From Chrysemys picta bellii (taxonomy: Eukaryota > Chordata > Testudines > Emydidae), in contig NC_088798.1 in assembly GCF_011386835.1 (NCBI RefSeq), positions 8,184,001 to 8,248,000 of the forward strand: DNA of 64,000 bases, given 5' to 3'. The translations under genes and the position numbers were made by a program. Positions within the stretch are counted from its first letter, which is position 1. Each line of letters begins with the position of its first letter. Of this stretch, positions 23,812 through 35,590 are shown piece by piece. Below the pieces are notes generated by a model. That model had not been told where the DNA came from. It saw nothing but the letters and a program-made list of their open reading frames with translations, and did no database searches.

Positions 23812-24236
23812 AGAGTTGACATGTTCATGGACATGCACAGAAAACGTAGCTGTAGACAGAATCACATTATAAAAAGAGGGTGCCTACATTAGGTAAATTG
23901 AGCTCCCTATGGGAAACTCCAGCAGGCACCATCCCTCTACTGATGCTCAATCCATGAGAGACCCATCTGACCCTAACACTATTGTTAAGGATGTGACTAT
24001 GTGTGCATAGGTCTGTATAGAATTTCTATATGCTTGTGTACTCATAACTTTAATAAAACTTCTAAAACAGACTAGACCTTGTACTTGTGAATGTCTGTGT
24101 GAGCGCTACTCTTGGTCTTTGTGTGTTCCTAGAGACTAAATCTGAAGCAAGTTGCAGAGGTGACTTTCACTCTGTTAAGCTTGAAACTGTAGCCACCAGA
24201 GCCGAACCCACGGCAGCATAGTACCACATTACTAAA
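23812..24236 (+). mobile_element. LTR-like fragment, 5' truncated (copy 2)
   Basis: This is the right half of the LTR-like element of 17800-18655, cut at the duplication junction. Its promoter-like TATAAAAAG and AATAAA signals remain. Confidence 0.5.
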
Positions 24237-26160
24237 TTCACTTTAAATAAAATAAAAGGCTACAGTTGGCAAGCACAACATGAAAATACAGAAAACGTTC
24301 CGAAACTGACGTTATTCTTCCATTTAAATACCCTTTAAAAAAAGAAAAAAAACACACCACACACACTGTCTGGAGGGACTAATGATGTTTGGAGTTTCAA
24401 ATCACTGCACAATGCGGACCTCTGCAAGATGAAGCAAGCAATCATCCTATACAGCTGTAGCACGCTACAGACTGACATTCTAGCAATGAATCTGACCCAG
24501 GGATGGGATTGCAAACTGCTCTGAACACAAGATTCCTCGTCTCAACCTTTCACATGGCTACCATCCTCAATGCACAGAACTCCACCTCACCTCCTCCTTC
24601 AAGCTCCCCCTAAGCAGACAGCTGATGCAAAAAGAAGAACCAGCCAGGAACAGAAGCATATAGAACACTCATAAGGAGAGCAAGAATGGAAATGATAAAC
24701 AGATTCACATCTTCTGATTAGCACCAAGGTTTATTTACACCGATGCATATCTTAGACAGATGACACAAACATGTAGTAGTAGCAGAACAGGGATTCCACA
24801 GTTTATTCACAGCCTCTCCTGCTGGCAATGTGATGTCATTGTTGTACTCAGGTCTAAATAGTTCTATGAGGCAACGCTGGTAAGACATTCAGTAACAAAA
24901 AGTCACTTTTCCCTTTAATTTCAGTTTTCTTACAGTATTACAAGCTTTTTGCCCTATAAAAGAACTTTGGCAAAGTATCTAAATTACCAGCCATGAAACC
25001 TTAAGCGGACAATGAACACTCACCAAGAAGATGGAGCAGATGCTTAAGGTTGACAGCAGGGCCTGGGAAGAAGTATCCATGTGATACCACCAAGCACAGG
25101 CAGGAGAACAGACAGACATGGACGAACAGGCCAAAGTGGCAGGCATTTGGAAGATTTTAAAAGACAAAAGTAGCAATGGGCTGGCTATGTTACACAATGA
25201 GACAGAAGACTGACTACTGTTACAACAACATGGAGCTCAGTGGACAGGAGACCTATCAAAGATGCAGACCCAAGCTGGCAATCTTTGCAGGGCCCAACTG
25301 GGTCACATAGGGCCCAGAACAAAGCTATTAATATCACCATACCAAAGGCTTTAACCCTGAAATCCGTAGAGCAGTTTTCTACATCCATGTTATCGGAGTT
25401 CCCATAGAAGTAAGCTTGCGATGTAACTTTGACCAGCACACCCAGTATAACGGTGTTGCAGCAAATCACGTTTAAGCAGTGTATCTGGTAATTTACCTCT
25501 ATAATGGTGTGGCTCAGAACAGAGTGATGAAATGCCGCTGAGGTGCACTGGGACAGGAAGCCACCTCACAGCGATAAAGAATATTTCTTGCTGACTCTTT
25601 TATGTATAAATCTTCCCATGGATGATAGTCAGCCTGCAGCATTGCTATACAAATAAGAATCACTTATTTTGATTCAAGTGTTTAACATACAGATTGCTGG
25701 AAATCTAGAAGAGTAATGAAACCGTGTACACAGAGTGCCTCCTGCCCACAGACGAAGGAAGTACAGCCATACTCATCCAGCAGCATCTGATATCACTGGT
25801 CGCTTGATACTCCTGTCCCACCTACAAGAAGCTGCAGGGATGAACAGAAATACCCTGAAATGGCTCAGGTCCTCTCTCTCGGAGGGCTGCTATGGACAAC
25901 TGTTCCTCCACCGGCCAAGCTTTCAATTGCAGATTCCCCCAGAGCTCAGTCCTTTCCCCAACATAATTGGAGATCCAGATGAAGTCATGGAAGAGACAGT
26001 GAAACATCAGACACTGAGGTGCCAAAAAATACACAGATAACAGAGCACTGTCTCTTAGCTCTCTCAAGGACTAACCAAAATCTGCACCTGGATGAAGTGC
26101 AGCTGGCTAATGGAGAACCTAGATAAGACTGCGGGAGGAAGAAAGAAGCATTTTGAAAAA
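24237..26160. other. Unrecognised part of duplication unit, copy 2
   Basis: Counterpart of 18656-20585. The three open frames noted there recur at 24979-25197 and 25185-25469 (minus) and 25735-26040 (plus). The first two predicted products appear unchanged between copies, which reflects recent duplication, not selection. Confidence 0.4.
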
Positions 26161-26285
26161 ACGTGTTTCTCCTATATTATTGGTCTCATAATCAGAACTG
26201 ATGCTCCACTGTGCTAGGTGCTCTATAAACAAATACACAAAAACATGGGATGTGCCCCAAAACCATTACAATCTAAGAAGCCAGG
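26161..26285 (-). mobile_element. L3/L2-like LINE 3' piece, antisense (copy 2)
   Basis: Counterpart of 20586-20710 in the second duplication unit. Confidence 0.45.
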
Positions 26286-26679
26286 TGCTAGAACCTTGCA
26301 GCAAGACCTGAATCCCACGGGTCCCTCAGAACCCACTGCCATAATAGCAGGAGCGGGTGGGAGTGGGTATTAAAAATTGTTCGGCGCAGGACTCTACCAA
26401 GTGGCATATGAAGGGTGGGGAGGTGGGGGAGATATAATGTATATATTTGCATTTTCTTTAATTTGCTTTGACATATTAAAATATATAAAGAAGCAGATAT
26501 TTTCAACTACCTTCTTCCCCCCCAAAGCCATTCATTGGACTAGAGTGAGCAAAACTCTGCTCCTCCCTGTTTGAAAGGTCTTGAAGGAGGGAAGAAACAA
26601 TGACAATAATGAATCAAACTTTTTTTTTTTTAAATAGACTTATCCCCACCTCAGAAATGTTTTCACATGTGTTTGGTTT

Positions 26680-27163
26680 CACTTTGAGGCAAAAATTCCT
26701 TTTAGCTCTTATTTTATCTAGATCGGCTCACTTAAGTTTACAGGGATGTCTCTTGTTCCTCATTCTCTTATTTTATTCTTTGCTGACACTAAGCTCTCAT
26801 ATAGCAGCATACACAAGTAATGCCTTCTACCATCTCCAAGCGGCAAGGAGACTCCATTGCATCCTGGCAGATGATGACCTGGCCTCCATTATATATGCCT
26901 TTGTCACCTCTTGTCTGGACTACAGCAATGCAACATTCCTGGGCATGAAGACTTCAGAATGTATGAAATTCCAGCTAATACAAAATACTGCAGCAAGTCT
27001 CCTCACCACCTCAGGATACCACAAACATCATACGCATCCTCAGCTTGTCACACTGTCTCCCCTTAGAATACTGAGTGAAATTCAAGATCTCAGTCCTTAT
27101 CTTCACAGTGCTCAATTATCTGGGCCCAGAATCCCAAAAAGGTTCTCCAAACCTCTGGGATAA
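26680..27163 (+). pseudogene. LINE reverse transcriptase C-terminal fragment (copy 2)
   Basis: Counterpart of 21100-21590 in frame 26600-27163 (187 aa). It keeps AFVTSCLDYSNATFLG and QLIQNTAASLLT, with a few substitutions against copy 1 (for example Val to Ile in QLVQ). The palm domain is absent and it is non-functional. Confidence 0.8.
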
Positions 27164-27439
27164 AGACCATTGTCAACAACTTTGGTCCTCTGACACAATG
27201 GAACTCTCTACAATAAGGCTAGCACCTGTGTGGGAGACAGAACTTTTTCAGGGCAGGTAAAAGACTGGAAAGAACTCCAACAGGAACTAAGAACCACCTC
27301 AAACCGCATCACCTTCTGCTCTAAGTGCAAGGGACTTTTCTTTGACCTGCCTTTGCCAATGTAAACACACAGAAGCAATGTACTTTAAAAACAACAATCT
27401 CACACTCCTAGAAAAAAAAAATTATATATATATATATAT

Positions 27440-28585
27440 ATCCCCTCTCCAAACACAGAGCTCCATTCTTGGTCCTGTTGTCTTCTCACTCTGGGTAATC
27501 TTATCCACAAATACAAATTCAACTAAGATCTCTATATGCTGACAACTCAGTTCTACCTGTTTACTCCAGACCTGTCTCCTGTCCCAAGTAAAAATCTCTG
27601 CTTGTCTCTCTGACAACCAGCTCAAGCTCAACTTGGCTATAACCGAGTTCTTAGTCTCTCTCCTGCAAGTCCTCCTCACTGCCGCTCTCAATTACTGTGG
27701 ACAATACCACCATCCTGCCTTTCACTCACGCCTGTTACCTGGGCATCATCTTTGACTCAGACCTCTCTGTAGCTTCTCACATTGAAAATGTGTCTAAATC
27801 TTGCCAATTCTTTCTGCATAATCTCCCTAAGGTACAGCCTTTCTTATCCTCCCACAACCCTAAACTTTTTGTCCAGCTCTCCTCATCCCACATGTAGATC
27901 ACTGCAACATCATTTTCTCCAGCCTTAGCAAATGCAGACTTGTCCCACTCGTATCCATTCAGGATGTTGCTGCTACAATCATTCTTCTAGCCTGACACTT
28001 TGGCCATGTCACCCCCTCTCTTTGCATCCCGCCGCTGGCTCCCCCTTCAATATCACATCAAAACTTGCTTTTCACTTTCCAGAGCCTCCATGACTTATCC
28101 CTAACCTACGCATCATCTCTCATTCACTGTCACGCTCACCTTCAATCAGCCAGTGAGACCAGCCTCCATACCCACTTGTTAATTTTTCAAACAAGCATCT
28201 TCATGCCTTCTCCCATGCTGCCCCTCATGCTTGGGAGGAGCTCCGTATCAAACGGCCACAAAGTCACCTATTAACCTCCTTCAAAACTCTGCTCAAAACT
28301 CTCCTTTGTTATAATGCCTAAAAAAAAAAATAATCATCATAATAATGGTTAGGCTGCTGGTGTGCTGAGACACTGGCTAGCCATCTGACCATTGTCTCAT
28401 TGCACTTGCCCATGGGTCTGGCTGTGCCTATCTGTTGTCTCTCATCTTATACTTATATTTGGAGCTCTTTGGGGCAGGGACCATCTTTTTGTTTTGTGTT
28501 TGTACAGCACCTCGCACAATGGGGTCCTGGCCCATGACTGTGGTGCCTAGATGCTATGGGAATGCAAATAAAATCAATCAATCAT
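27440..28585 (+). mobile_element. Decayed L2/L3-like LINE 3' end (copy 2)
   Basis: Counterpart of 21860-22985, with the same FDSDLSVASHIENVS block, broken ORF2 end, CACCTCGCACAATGGGG tail and (AATC)n terminus. It has a longer TA tract at its start and about 13 extra bp near 28165. Confidence 0.75.
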
Positions 28586-29126
28586 AAAACACACCCAGTT
28601 CTTCCCCTGGGGAGAGGATGAGAGAGAGCCAACAAACCACATGTGATGAATGTCAGTCACATTGCTTAATGCATAACTGGAAGGTGCTCAAATACTACGA
28701 TGAGAAGCACGATATGAGAAGTCCTGTAGAATAAATTTTGCATGCTCAGCTTTTCTTTATGGTTCTCTTGCCATAAATAGCTCACATGCTGAGTCCTGGA
28801 CATCAGAACCAGTTATATTGAGAGTGACAGTGTTGGCTAGGACTCCGGGGATTCCATTCACCTCTTAAAAAGAAAAAAGTAAACCAGAAACTTTACCTTC
28901 CACTTGGACAGGGAGAAGGGACAGGGAGAAGGGACCACTCTTTAAATTCTCACTCACAAGGCAGGCTAATATTGTATTATTAGAAGTATGAACAGATAGC
29001 TATCTGAAGAAACATTGAGCACCCAAGTAATGGTGATTAAGGTAAGATGCCAAACTTTAAAAAAATCACATTTTGTTCACACCAATTATTAAAAATCATA
29101 TATTGAACAGATATTAAAAATCAGAC

Positions 29127-29426
29127 CTAGGGTATGTCTTCACTACCCGCTGGATTGGCGGGCAGTGATCAATCCAGTGGGGATTGATTTATTGTGGCTA
29201 GTCTAGACGCAATAAATCAACCCCCGAGCGCTCTCCTGTACTCCACTGCCATAAGAGGCGCAGGCGGAGTCAATGGGGGAGCAGCAGCAGTCAACTCACC
29301 GCAGTGAAGACACCACAGTAAGTCGATCTAAGTAAGTCGACTTCAGCTACGTTATTCACATAACTGAAGTTGCGTAACTTAGGTCGACACCCCACCCACC
29401 CACCCCCGGTGTAGACCAGGGCCTAG
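29127..29426. mobile_element. Complete MITE, about 300 bp
   Basis: Terminal inverted repeats are CTAGGGTATGTCTTCAC and GTGTAGACCAGGGCCTAG. This 'GTCTACAC' MITE family recurs at 44590-46475 and 50976-51409. No coding capacity; the superfamily is not certain from the ends alone. Confidence 0.7.
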
Positions 29427-30164
29427 AGATGAGCTCAAGCAAAGAATTACATGAGCATCGTATCTGAACTTCATAGCTAAGTCCGATCTCTGACTGGATG
29501 AATCAAAACTCCAAATTAAAGTACCCCTCATCCCGGGAAAGTTCAGATCAGAATCTAGACAGAAACATTCCAGCTCAGGCCTGTCTATAATTATAACCTT
29601 TTATTTCTACAGTCTTCTGTGTCTGGGCTGCTGAACCCAGTGTAAGGAAACTATCTGACAGGCACCATTTAAATGTTTGCTACATACTGAGCAGAGTGTA
29701 CCGAATGCTGTCGAAGGTTAGGCTATCAAAAGGATACTGTGTGCTCTGGGAGAAAAGTAATATCCGCTTTAGCTTTCAAACATTTTGGCTCTTTTTTTTA
29801 TTAAAAATATGTACAACAAAAACCTTACACTGTTGTCATATACAAAAGGAGATAACAAATGGCATATACAAAAGGAGATAACAAATGCTAAGAAGTGGAA
29901 ATCTGTCAGCTACGAATATCAAAAGGCTACATAGAGAGCCAAAGGCAATAAAGTTTTTCACCACATTTTTTTAAATAAGTAAGTGTTATAACTATATTCC
30001 TTCCACCAACAGTGTATTTATCACCCCGTGAAACACCATCCAAGTAATCACAGCATTTAAAAGGGGTCTGGTTTAAAAGGGACAATGGTGAGATACAATC
30101 ATATTTAAAAAAAAATTCCTCACTTATATTTGTATTATATTATTAAAATAGAGAAAGTTAAAAT
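29427..30164. other. Unique DNA with a short tandem duplication
   Basis: No gene recognised. A 26-bp unit (GGCATATACAAAAGGAGATA followed by ACAAAT) is present twice in a row at about 29837-29888, the first copy differing only at its start. Confidence 0.45.
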
Positions 30165-30390
30165 AAAACTATGCATTTATATAGAGCCTTTCACCTTCAA
30201 AGTGCTGTACAAATATTCATTCATCTTCAATACCCTATGAGGTAGAAAGAGTATTTGTCTCCAACGTATTCGTGGGGAAAATGACAGAGAGGTTGTGACA
30301 TGTCCAGGTCACTAAAGTCAATTCTAATCCCACATCTGTCAAAAAGGAGCTCCTAGTTCCCGGTATCTTTACACTAGACAATGTTACCCT
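30165..30390 (+). repeat. MIR-type SINE fragment
   Basis: It carries TATAGAGCCTTTCACCTTCAA, AGTGCTGTACAAATATTCAT, CCTATGAGGTAGAAAGAGTA and ACAGAGAGGTTGTGACATGTC, the order of a MIR or related CORE-SINE. Confidence 0.55.
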
Positions 30391-31040
30391 TCTCTCTGCA
30401 CTCATTTTCACCCCTCACACTGTTTTTATTCAATTTTTCACTTCTCCCAGCTGGGCAGTGAAATTAGACTGGTCAGTTTCAGACTCTGGTCACATAATAC
30501 ACAGCATCTCTGTATTAGAGTGAGCTTCTAAAGCAGCATGGCAATGTATTATGTAACTCAAAAAAACTGCTGTAATTTAATTTTTTAAATTAAAAAAAAA
30601 AAGTCATAGGGTTTCTAGCAGTAAATTTTTGGGATAGGAGGTTTGTTAAACATCTATATCCGGCGCCTAAACAAGCTTCTTTTAATTTCTACTACTAAAA
30701 GCAAGCATATGCTTTAAAGAGGTTATTTCAAGTAGAAGAGGATAAAGTGAGTCAATGGATCAGGCTCTCTCAGCGAGAGATTTAAGTTAATGTCTAGCTT
30801 CAGTCACAACTAAAGCAAGTTTGGTGGTCTCAATTTAGCACCTAGTGGGCATCTGTCCACTGTGCACAATTTATGGCAAAGCAGCAAGACATCAGAAGTG
30901 GAAAGCAGAGGTGTCTGTAGCTCAGAGTGTTAATAGGGACTGAGCTTGTTAGAGCGATTATCCTGTCTGTACAGGACTGGATATCTTTTTAAAAGATTGC
31001 TCTCCCCTCAGATTACCATACACACATCGCAATCAAACAT
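30391..31040. other. Unique non-coding DNA
   Basis: AT-rich, with a poly-A tract at about 30592-30602. I see no gene or repeat. Confidence 0.4.
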
Positions 31041-31300
31041 GGTTAGCAGACTCAGCTCAGAATTCTTGCCCATGGATGGCAGTACTATCCATTGGGAGTC
31101 TGGAGACGTGGGTTAATTGCTCTGTCACTAATGGACTCTGTGAGATGTGGCTAAGTGATTTGCCAACTACACCTCACTTTCTCCGTCTGCAAAATGGGGA
31201 TAACAATGCTTATCCATCTTTGGGGGATGGGGGAGGGAATAAACCAAAAACCACAACAAAGCCTTTGAGAGCTATGGGTGAAAAGTGCTAGATAGGTACC
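31041..31300 (+). repeat. MIR-type SINE
   Basis: It contains GGGAGTCTGGAGACGTGGG, CACTAATGGACTCTGTGAG, GGCTAAGTGATTTGCCAAC, TCACTTTCTCCGTCTGCAAA, ATGGGGATAACAATGCTTAT and CTTTGAGAGCTATGGGTG, a clear MIR core. Confidence 0.7.
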
Positions 31301-31830
31301 AAGTATCATTCCTGGGTTATTATTTTTACAGACGGGACAATGAAAAGGAAGTGATAATATATTTGTCCCCGGGTCCTCAGCTGAGCCTGATACGGAGCCT
31401 GCAACGTGCTTTATTTATCAAATCTCACAAAAGCTTGTGTGAAAGCAAACCAAAAAAGGCTGTGAAGTTGCAGAAGCAGCTATGAAAAATATTTCTCACT
31501 CTTTGCTCAGCTCCAAGTACAGTACTAATTTTTGACACCTATGAGAAACTACAGTTCACCAGCTCTTCTGAGGTACATTGCTTAGCTACAAACAATTTAT
31601 AATTTTACACTTCCTCAAGATCCTTTTCCAGTTAAGCCAGAGAATTAAACTTCTCAGAGAATTCATTCATAAGAACTACACTTTTTAAAAACAAATGAGA
31701 GAAGAGAGAGGAATGGATACTAGCTGTTTCAAGTCACCAGCATCTGATACCATGGAAACCTGGACAAATACAAAAGGTAATATCAAATTGGAGGGGTGGG
31801 GAACCTACAACACATCACTTTCCATCTTTA
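31301..31830. other. Unique non-coding DNA
   Basis: No gene or repeat recognised. Confidence 0.4.
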
Positions 31831-31838
31831 GACCCTTG

Positions 31839-33011
31839 TAGGGTGACCAGATCACCGGAGTGAAATATCAGGACACATTGGTTGAGCGGAGGGGGGGCGG
31901 GGGGGGGAGATGGACAGACAGACAGAGGTGCACAGCCCCAACCGGAGACAGAGGCACACTGGTCCGCCTGGCCCTGTGCTACCAGCATGCCCCTTCCTGT
32001 TGGGGGTGGGCCCATGCTGCGCCACACAGCTCCAATGCCCAGCACACCCTGGATCCACTGTGCCCAGAGCCCCCCTACAACTCTTCCACCACAAATGCAC
32101 AGTGCTGTGCGCACACACCCCACCAGCGCCCCCCTGCCCACAGCCCTACCACAGCTGCCCAGCACCTCACACAGAACTCCTCACTCGCTAGTTTCCCAAT
32201 ACACACAGATTTCCCTTCCCTCCCTCCCTCCTAGTGCCCTTCTCCATAGCCCTACCACCACAACTACACAATGCCCCACACAGACACCCCCCCCCCCCCG
32301 CCCAGTGCCCTGACACACACGGATCTCCCCCACTGCCCAGCACCTCCAACAAGCCCCCCCACTGTCTAGCATCCCAAAACACACAAACCTCCCCCACTGC
32401 CCAGCATCCTCCACACCCTCACAGCCCAGCACCCCACACACACCTCCCAGACACTCACTCCATCACACCCTGCCCCCTTTCCTGGCCGCACTCACCAGCC
32501 CTGCTGGGAGGTCTCTGGCTCCTAGGGTGAGAGCAGCGAGGGGAGTCTCCAGCCTCTCCACGTGCTGCGCCCGCCACAAGCATACCAATGGGAGATGCTG
32601 GAGCCGCGGAGCGGAGCTTGCAGGTGCTGGCAGCACGCAGAGCCCCCACACCCTACAGCCAGAGGGACCTGCCTGGGGGCGAGGTGGGGAGTCCCGGCGG
32701 TGCTCACCTGGGGCAGCTCCCGTCCCGGGAAGCATCCGGCAGGCTGGTCCCTCTGGTTCCTAGGGTCGCGGTTAAGGTGGGGGTGGGGGCGGAGTTCTCT
32801 CTCCCGGTCCCAGTGCCTGCAAGCCCCGCCCCTGCAGCACACGGCACTCCTACTGGCGGGCGGGCGCCGGGAGCTGCCGCAGGAAGCGGTGAGCGGCGAC
32901 ACCGTGCCTGCGGTCTGGACGGTCCCCGATATCAGGACAAAGGGCGTCCCGACCGATGTAAAGTCGAGACACGGGACAAATCCCCTAAAATTGGGACGTC
33001 TGGTCACCCTA
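31839..33011. mobile_element. hAT-type non-autonomous element, 1173 bp
   Basis: Terminal inverted repeats TAGGGTGACCAGA and TCTGGTCACCCTA are perfect over 13 bp, with an exact 8-bp target duplication GACCCTTG at 31831-31838 and 33012-33019. The left half is C/A-rich on the + strand and the right half is GC-rich with CpG and GGGGCGGAG-type GC boxes (about 32780-32800). Many overlapping frames stay open on both strands (up to 182 aa), which fits biased composition. No transposase motif is present. Confidence 0.9.
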
Positions 33012-33019
33012 GACCCTTG

Positions 33020-33965
33020 GGTCAGGTTCAGCTGCATAACGGAGAACGCTCTATTCTGAATTTCACCCAAATGTCATATTATCCAGGTCAGCTCAGGTAG
33101 GGCAAGACTAACCAGACAGACAAACTTAAAGCTCTAATACTCATGTGCAATATATATCCACTGGCAACTGCATTGCTTCAAATGCAAAACCAAGACGCCC
33201 CTTTATTAACACAGCGCTTCTCTTTGTCACAATGAAAATCATTTTTCAGCCTTGGCTGTGAAAGCCCCTTGCCAGTGCAGCAGGCCTCTTCCAAAAGCTC
33301 TCAACATTTATTTAGTGATCAACCCTCCAACCGGGCTACCTTAATCCTTTCCACTTTTCTGCCTGGGAAAGTTCAAAATGATCAGACAGGGAAATGGGCT
33401 ACGGAAATAATCCTGTTGGGTATGAGTGCGGGTGGAGGATGGGGACTAGAGGAGGAACAGGGAGGGGAGGTTTACAATGAAATCTAGCACCACACACAAA
33501 ATAAGACTTGCTTGTAATCGTTTACATTGGCACAAGCAAACCAGAACTAGAAATATGCCAATATAGTCAGTGAGCAGAAATACTCAGTGTCTATGTAGCA
33601 ATATTTGATCTGTAAATACAGCCACCATTCAAAATACAAACTCAAGACATTTTCCCACAAGGATGAATTCAAAAACAATGTTTCTCATGTGGCAGTCACC
33701 AACATGTATTTGCTTGAGCATCAAGCATGGATAGATTATTTAATATTGATTCCATCATATCACCAAGAGGGCCCAGTCAGGATCAGGGCCTGGTCCTAGG
33801 CACGTTGAGGCCAGAGCACAGAAAAGTTCTTAATCTACATTTCTTTCTTATGTTACCTTTGACCTCTAATTTCACTAAAACTGAATGTCATCAGTCAAGA
33901 GTATATGAAAATGCATATTGGGGTTGTAAGCAGTTGCACTCACCACTATAACACCCTCTGGCATT
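33020..33965. other. Unique non-coding DNA
   Basis: I see no gene or clear repeat. Confidence 0.4.
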
Positions 33966-33969
33966 AGAA

Positions 33970-34622
33970 TGGGGCCTTGCAGGGGTCTTCATCTCACCAC
34001 GTTGACCACTTCTCTGGCCCGGCAGTAGCCTGTCTCTGTCCTTGTCTTCCATAACCCAGGCCTCCAGCCAGGTAACCTCTTTCCAGTTCTGTCCCTTTCC
34101 AGGGTAACAAAAGAACTAAAGAATCTACACCAACATCTAAACAGAAGATCCTTCTGCAACCTCTCAGGCTACACTGAGGTCTCCTGCTCTTCATCCCTAT
34201 TCCCAGGGACGTCAGCATTCCTTCTTTGCTCTCCATAGGCTGAACACTGCCTCAGGGCTTTTCCCTTGGGGCCCTTCTTCCTAGCAGGTTTCCCCACTGC
34301 CTCTCCTCCCTGTGGACTCTGACAGTCTCTCCTAGGGCCCTCCCTGCTTCTCACTGGTCCTATCTCAGCCATCTCTGCACCCCCAGCTTTACCTAATCCT
34401 TATGGTTCTCTCAGTCTAGCTTCCTAGAAAGCAGGCATTCCTTGTAAATCTCTCCACCTCACTGAGCTCTGCTTCCTCTCTGTGAAATCTGCTCTGATCC
34501 TTGCCCAGCTGGGATCATTAATTGTAATTAAGTCCCTAGCTCAGGATCAGCTGGGGGAGGTGGTTAACTGCTACACCACAGGGACGGCTGAGCCCAGCTC
34601 CCCTGGCCTGCCAGCCTGTGAC
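33970..34622 (-). mobile_element. LTR-like block, antisense
   Basis: Read on the minus strand, it begins TGTCACAGGCTGGCAGGCC at 34622 and continues as a GC-rich 650-bp block resembling a turtle LTR-type repeat I recall. The left border near 33970 is a guess. No target duplication or coding sequence was found. Confidence 0.35.
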
Positions 34623-35484
34623 AAGGTCCTTAGACCAAGGAGGTGGCATTCAGTGATACCATGCAGAGATAATGTATTAGAAGCCAACAACCATCCCAAA
34701 GACTTTGAGGTTGTCTGGACTTACAAACCACTCAGGTCTAACTTGAACATGAGCCCATCATAAGTGGGCAACATTCTTCTGAGTTAGTTGTCATGGTTAC
34801 AAGGCTAACTGCACCTTCGACTCCACTGGTCTTTCAGAGTGCACCCTCCTCTCTCTAAAGCATGACCTTTTAACTGCTGTTTCCTTGTGATGTGTTAGTT
34901 CCCAGAATTGGAAAAACAGCTGTGTAACTTTGGCCAGAAGCTGGAATTAACATCTTCACAGCTAATAGAGCAAGTATTGGTTCTTAACCCTTAGCCTATT
35001 TATCAGAAAATGTTTTATCTGGATCCGTCATGTTGCCTTCCTGCTAATAGCTTGCTATTAAACGAAACCCCTATCTGCATACAGTATTCCTGTATAGTCG
35101 TACAATAAACATTTCCCATAACCTACTGCAATACAGTATTCATAAATCAATACAGAGCAGGCCCTTGCCCTTCATACCATGAGCAACTCAAGCATGAAAC
35201 AGCCCACTGTTACAGGGCGCTGAGCTTCTGTTAAGATATTAAACCAAAGTCCTGGCCACCTTGAGTCATTAAAAATCCCATAGCATATTTAGCAGGGGTA
35301 AGAGTATTTGCTACAGTGTCCTGGCTCTGTTCCAATTTAGACAATTAGACTTTATCTACTTAACGCTCCCTCAGTTTCTGGTGTAACTGGTATCCTTCAC
35401 TTCCTGGCCTAACCAGTGGTGCAATGGTAGAAACAGAGTTGTTAAATGGCCAATGTGAATTCTGTATCAGGTCACTGATCGGAG
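34623..35484. other. Unique non-coding DNA
   Basis: No gene recognised. Possibly old repeat remnants near 35240-35400 that I cannot classify. Confidence 0.35.
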
Positions 35485-35590
35485 TGTATGTAGAACACCA
35501 ACAGACCCCGGTTATCAGCAGGCAGGATTGAACCTGGGATCTCTGAAGCTTCGTGCATGAGCTAAAAGCCATAGGCCTGTTAGCTAAGAC
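35485..35590 (-). repeat. tRNA-derived SINE fragment, antisense
   Basis: On the minus strand it shows CTTTTAGCTCATGCACGAAG (A-box side), then AGATCCCAGGTTCAATCC (B box GGTTCAATCC). Spacing fits a tRNA-derived head; the body beyond it is decayed. Confidence 0.55.

Larger units (their letters stand above)
23812..29402 (+). repeat. Tandem segmental duplication, copy 2 (about 5.59 kb)
   Basis: Direct repeat of 18234-23811. It opens inside the LTR-like element, keeping its TATA box (about 23868) and AATAAA (about 24052) but not the upstream part. It closes within the MITE, whose intact right end follows at 29403-29426. Differences from copy 1 include CpG-type changes (GGCGGCGTAG versus GGCAGCATAG), homopolymer length and a few short indels. 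Confidence 0.95.

Noticed and set aside
31860..33100. Many frames of 90-182 aa on both strands
   Set aside because: They lie inside a hAT-type non-autonomous element with low stop-codon density. The longest start and stop without regard to any family.
34482..34763. 93-aa frame as an exon
   Set aside because: It overlaps the LTR-like block, has no family motif, and no convincing splice sites bound it.
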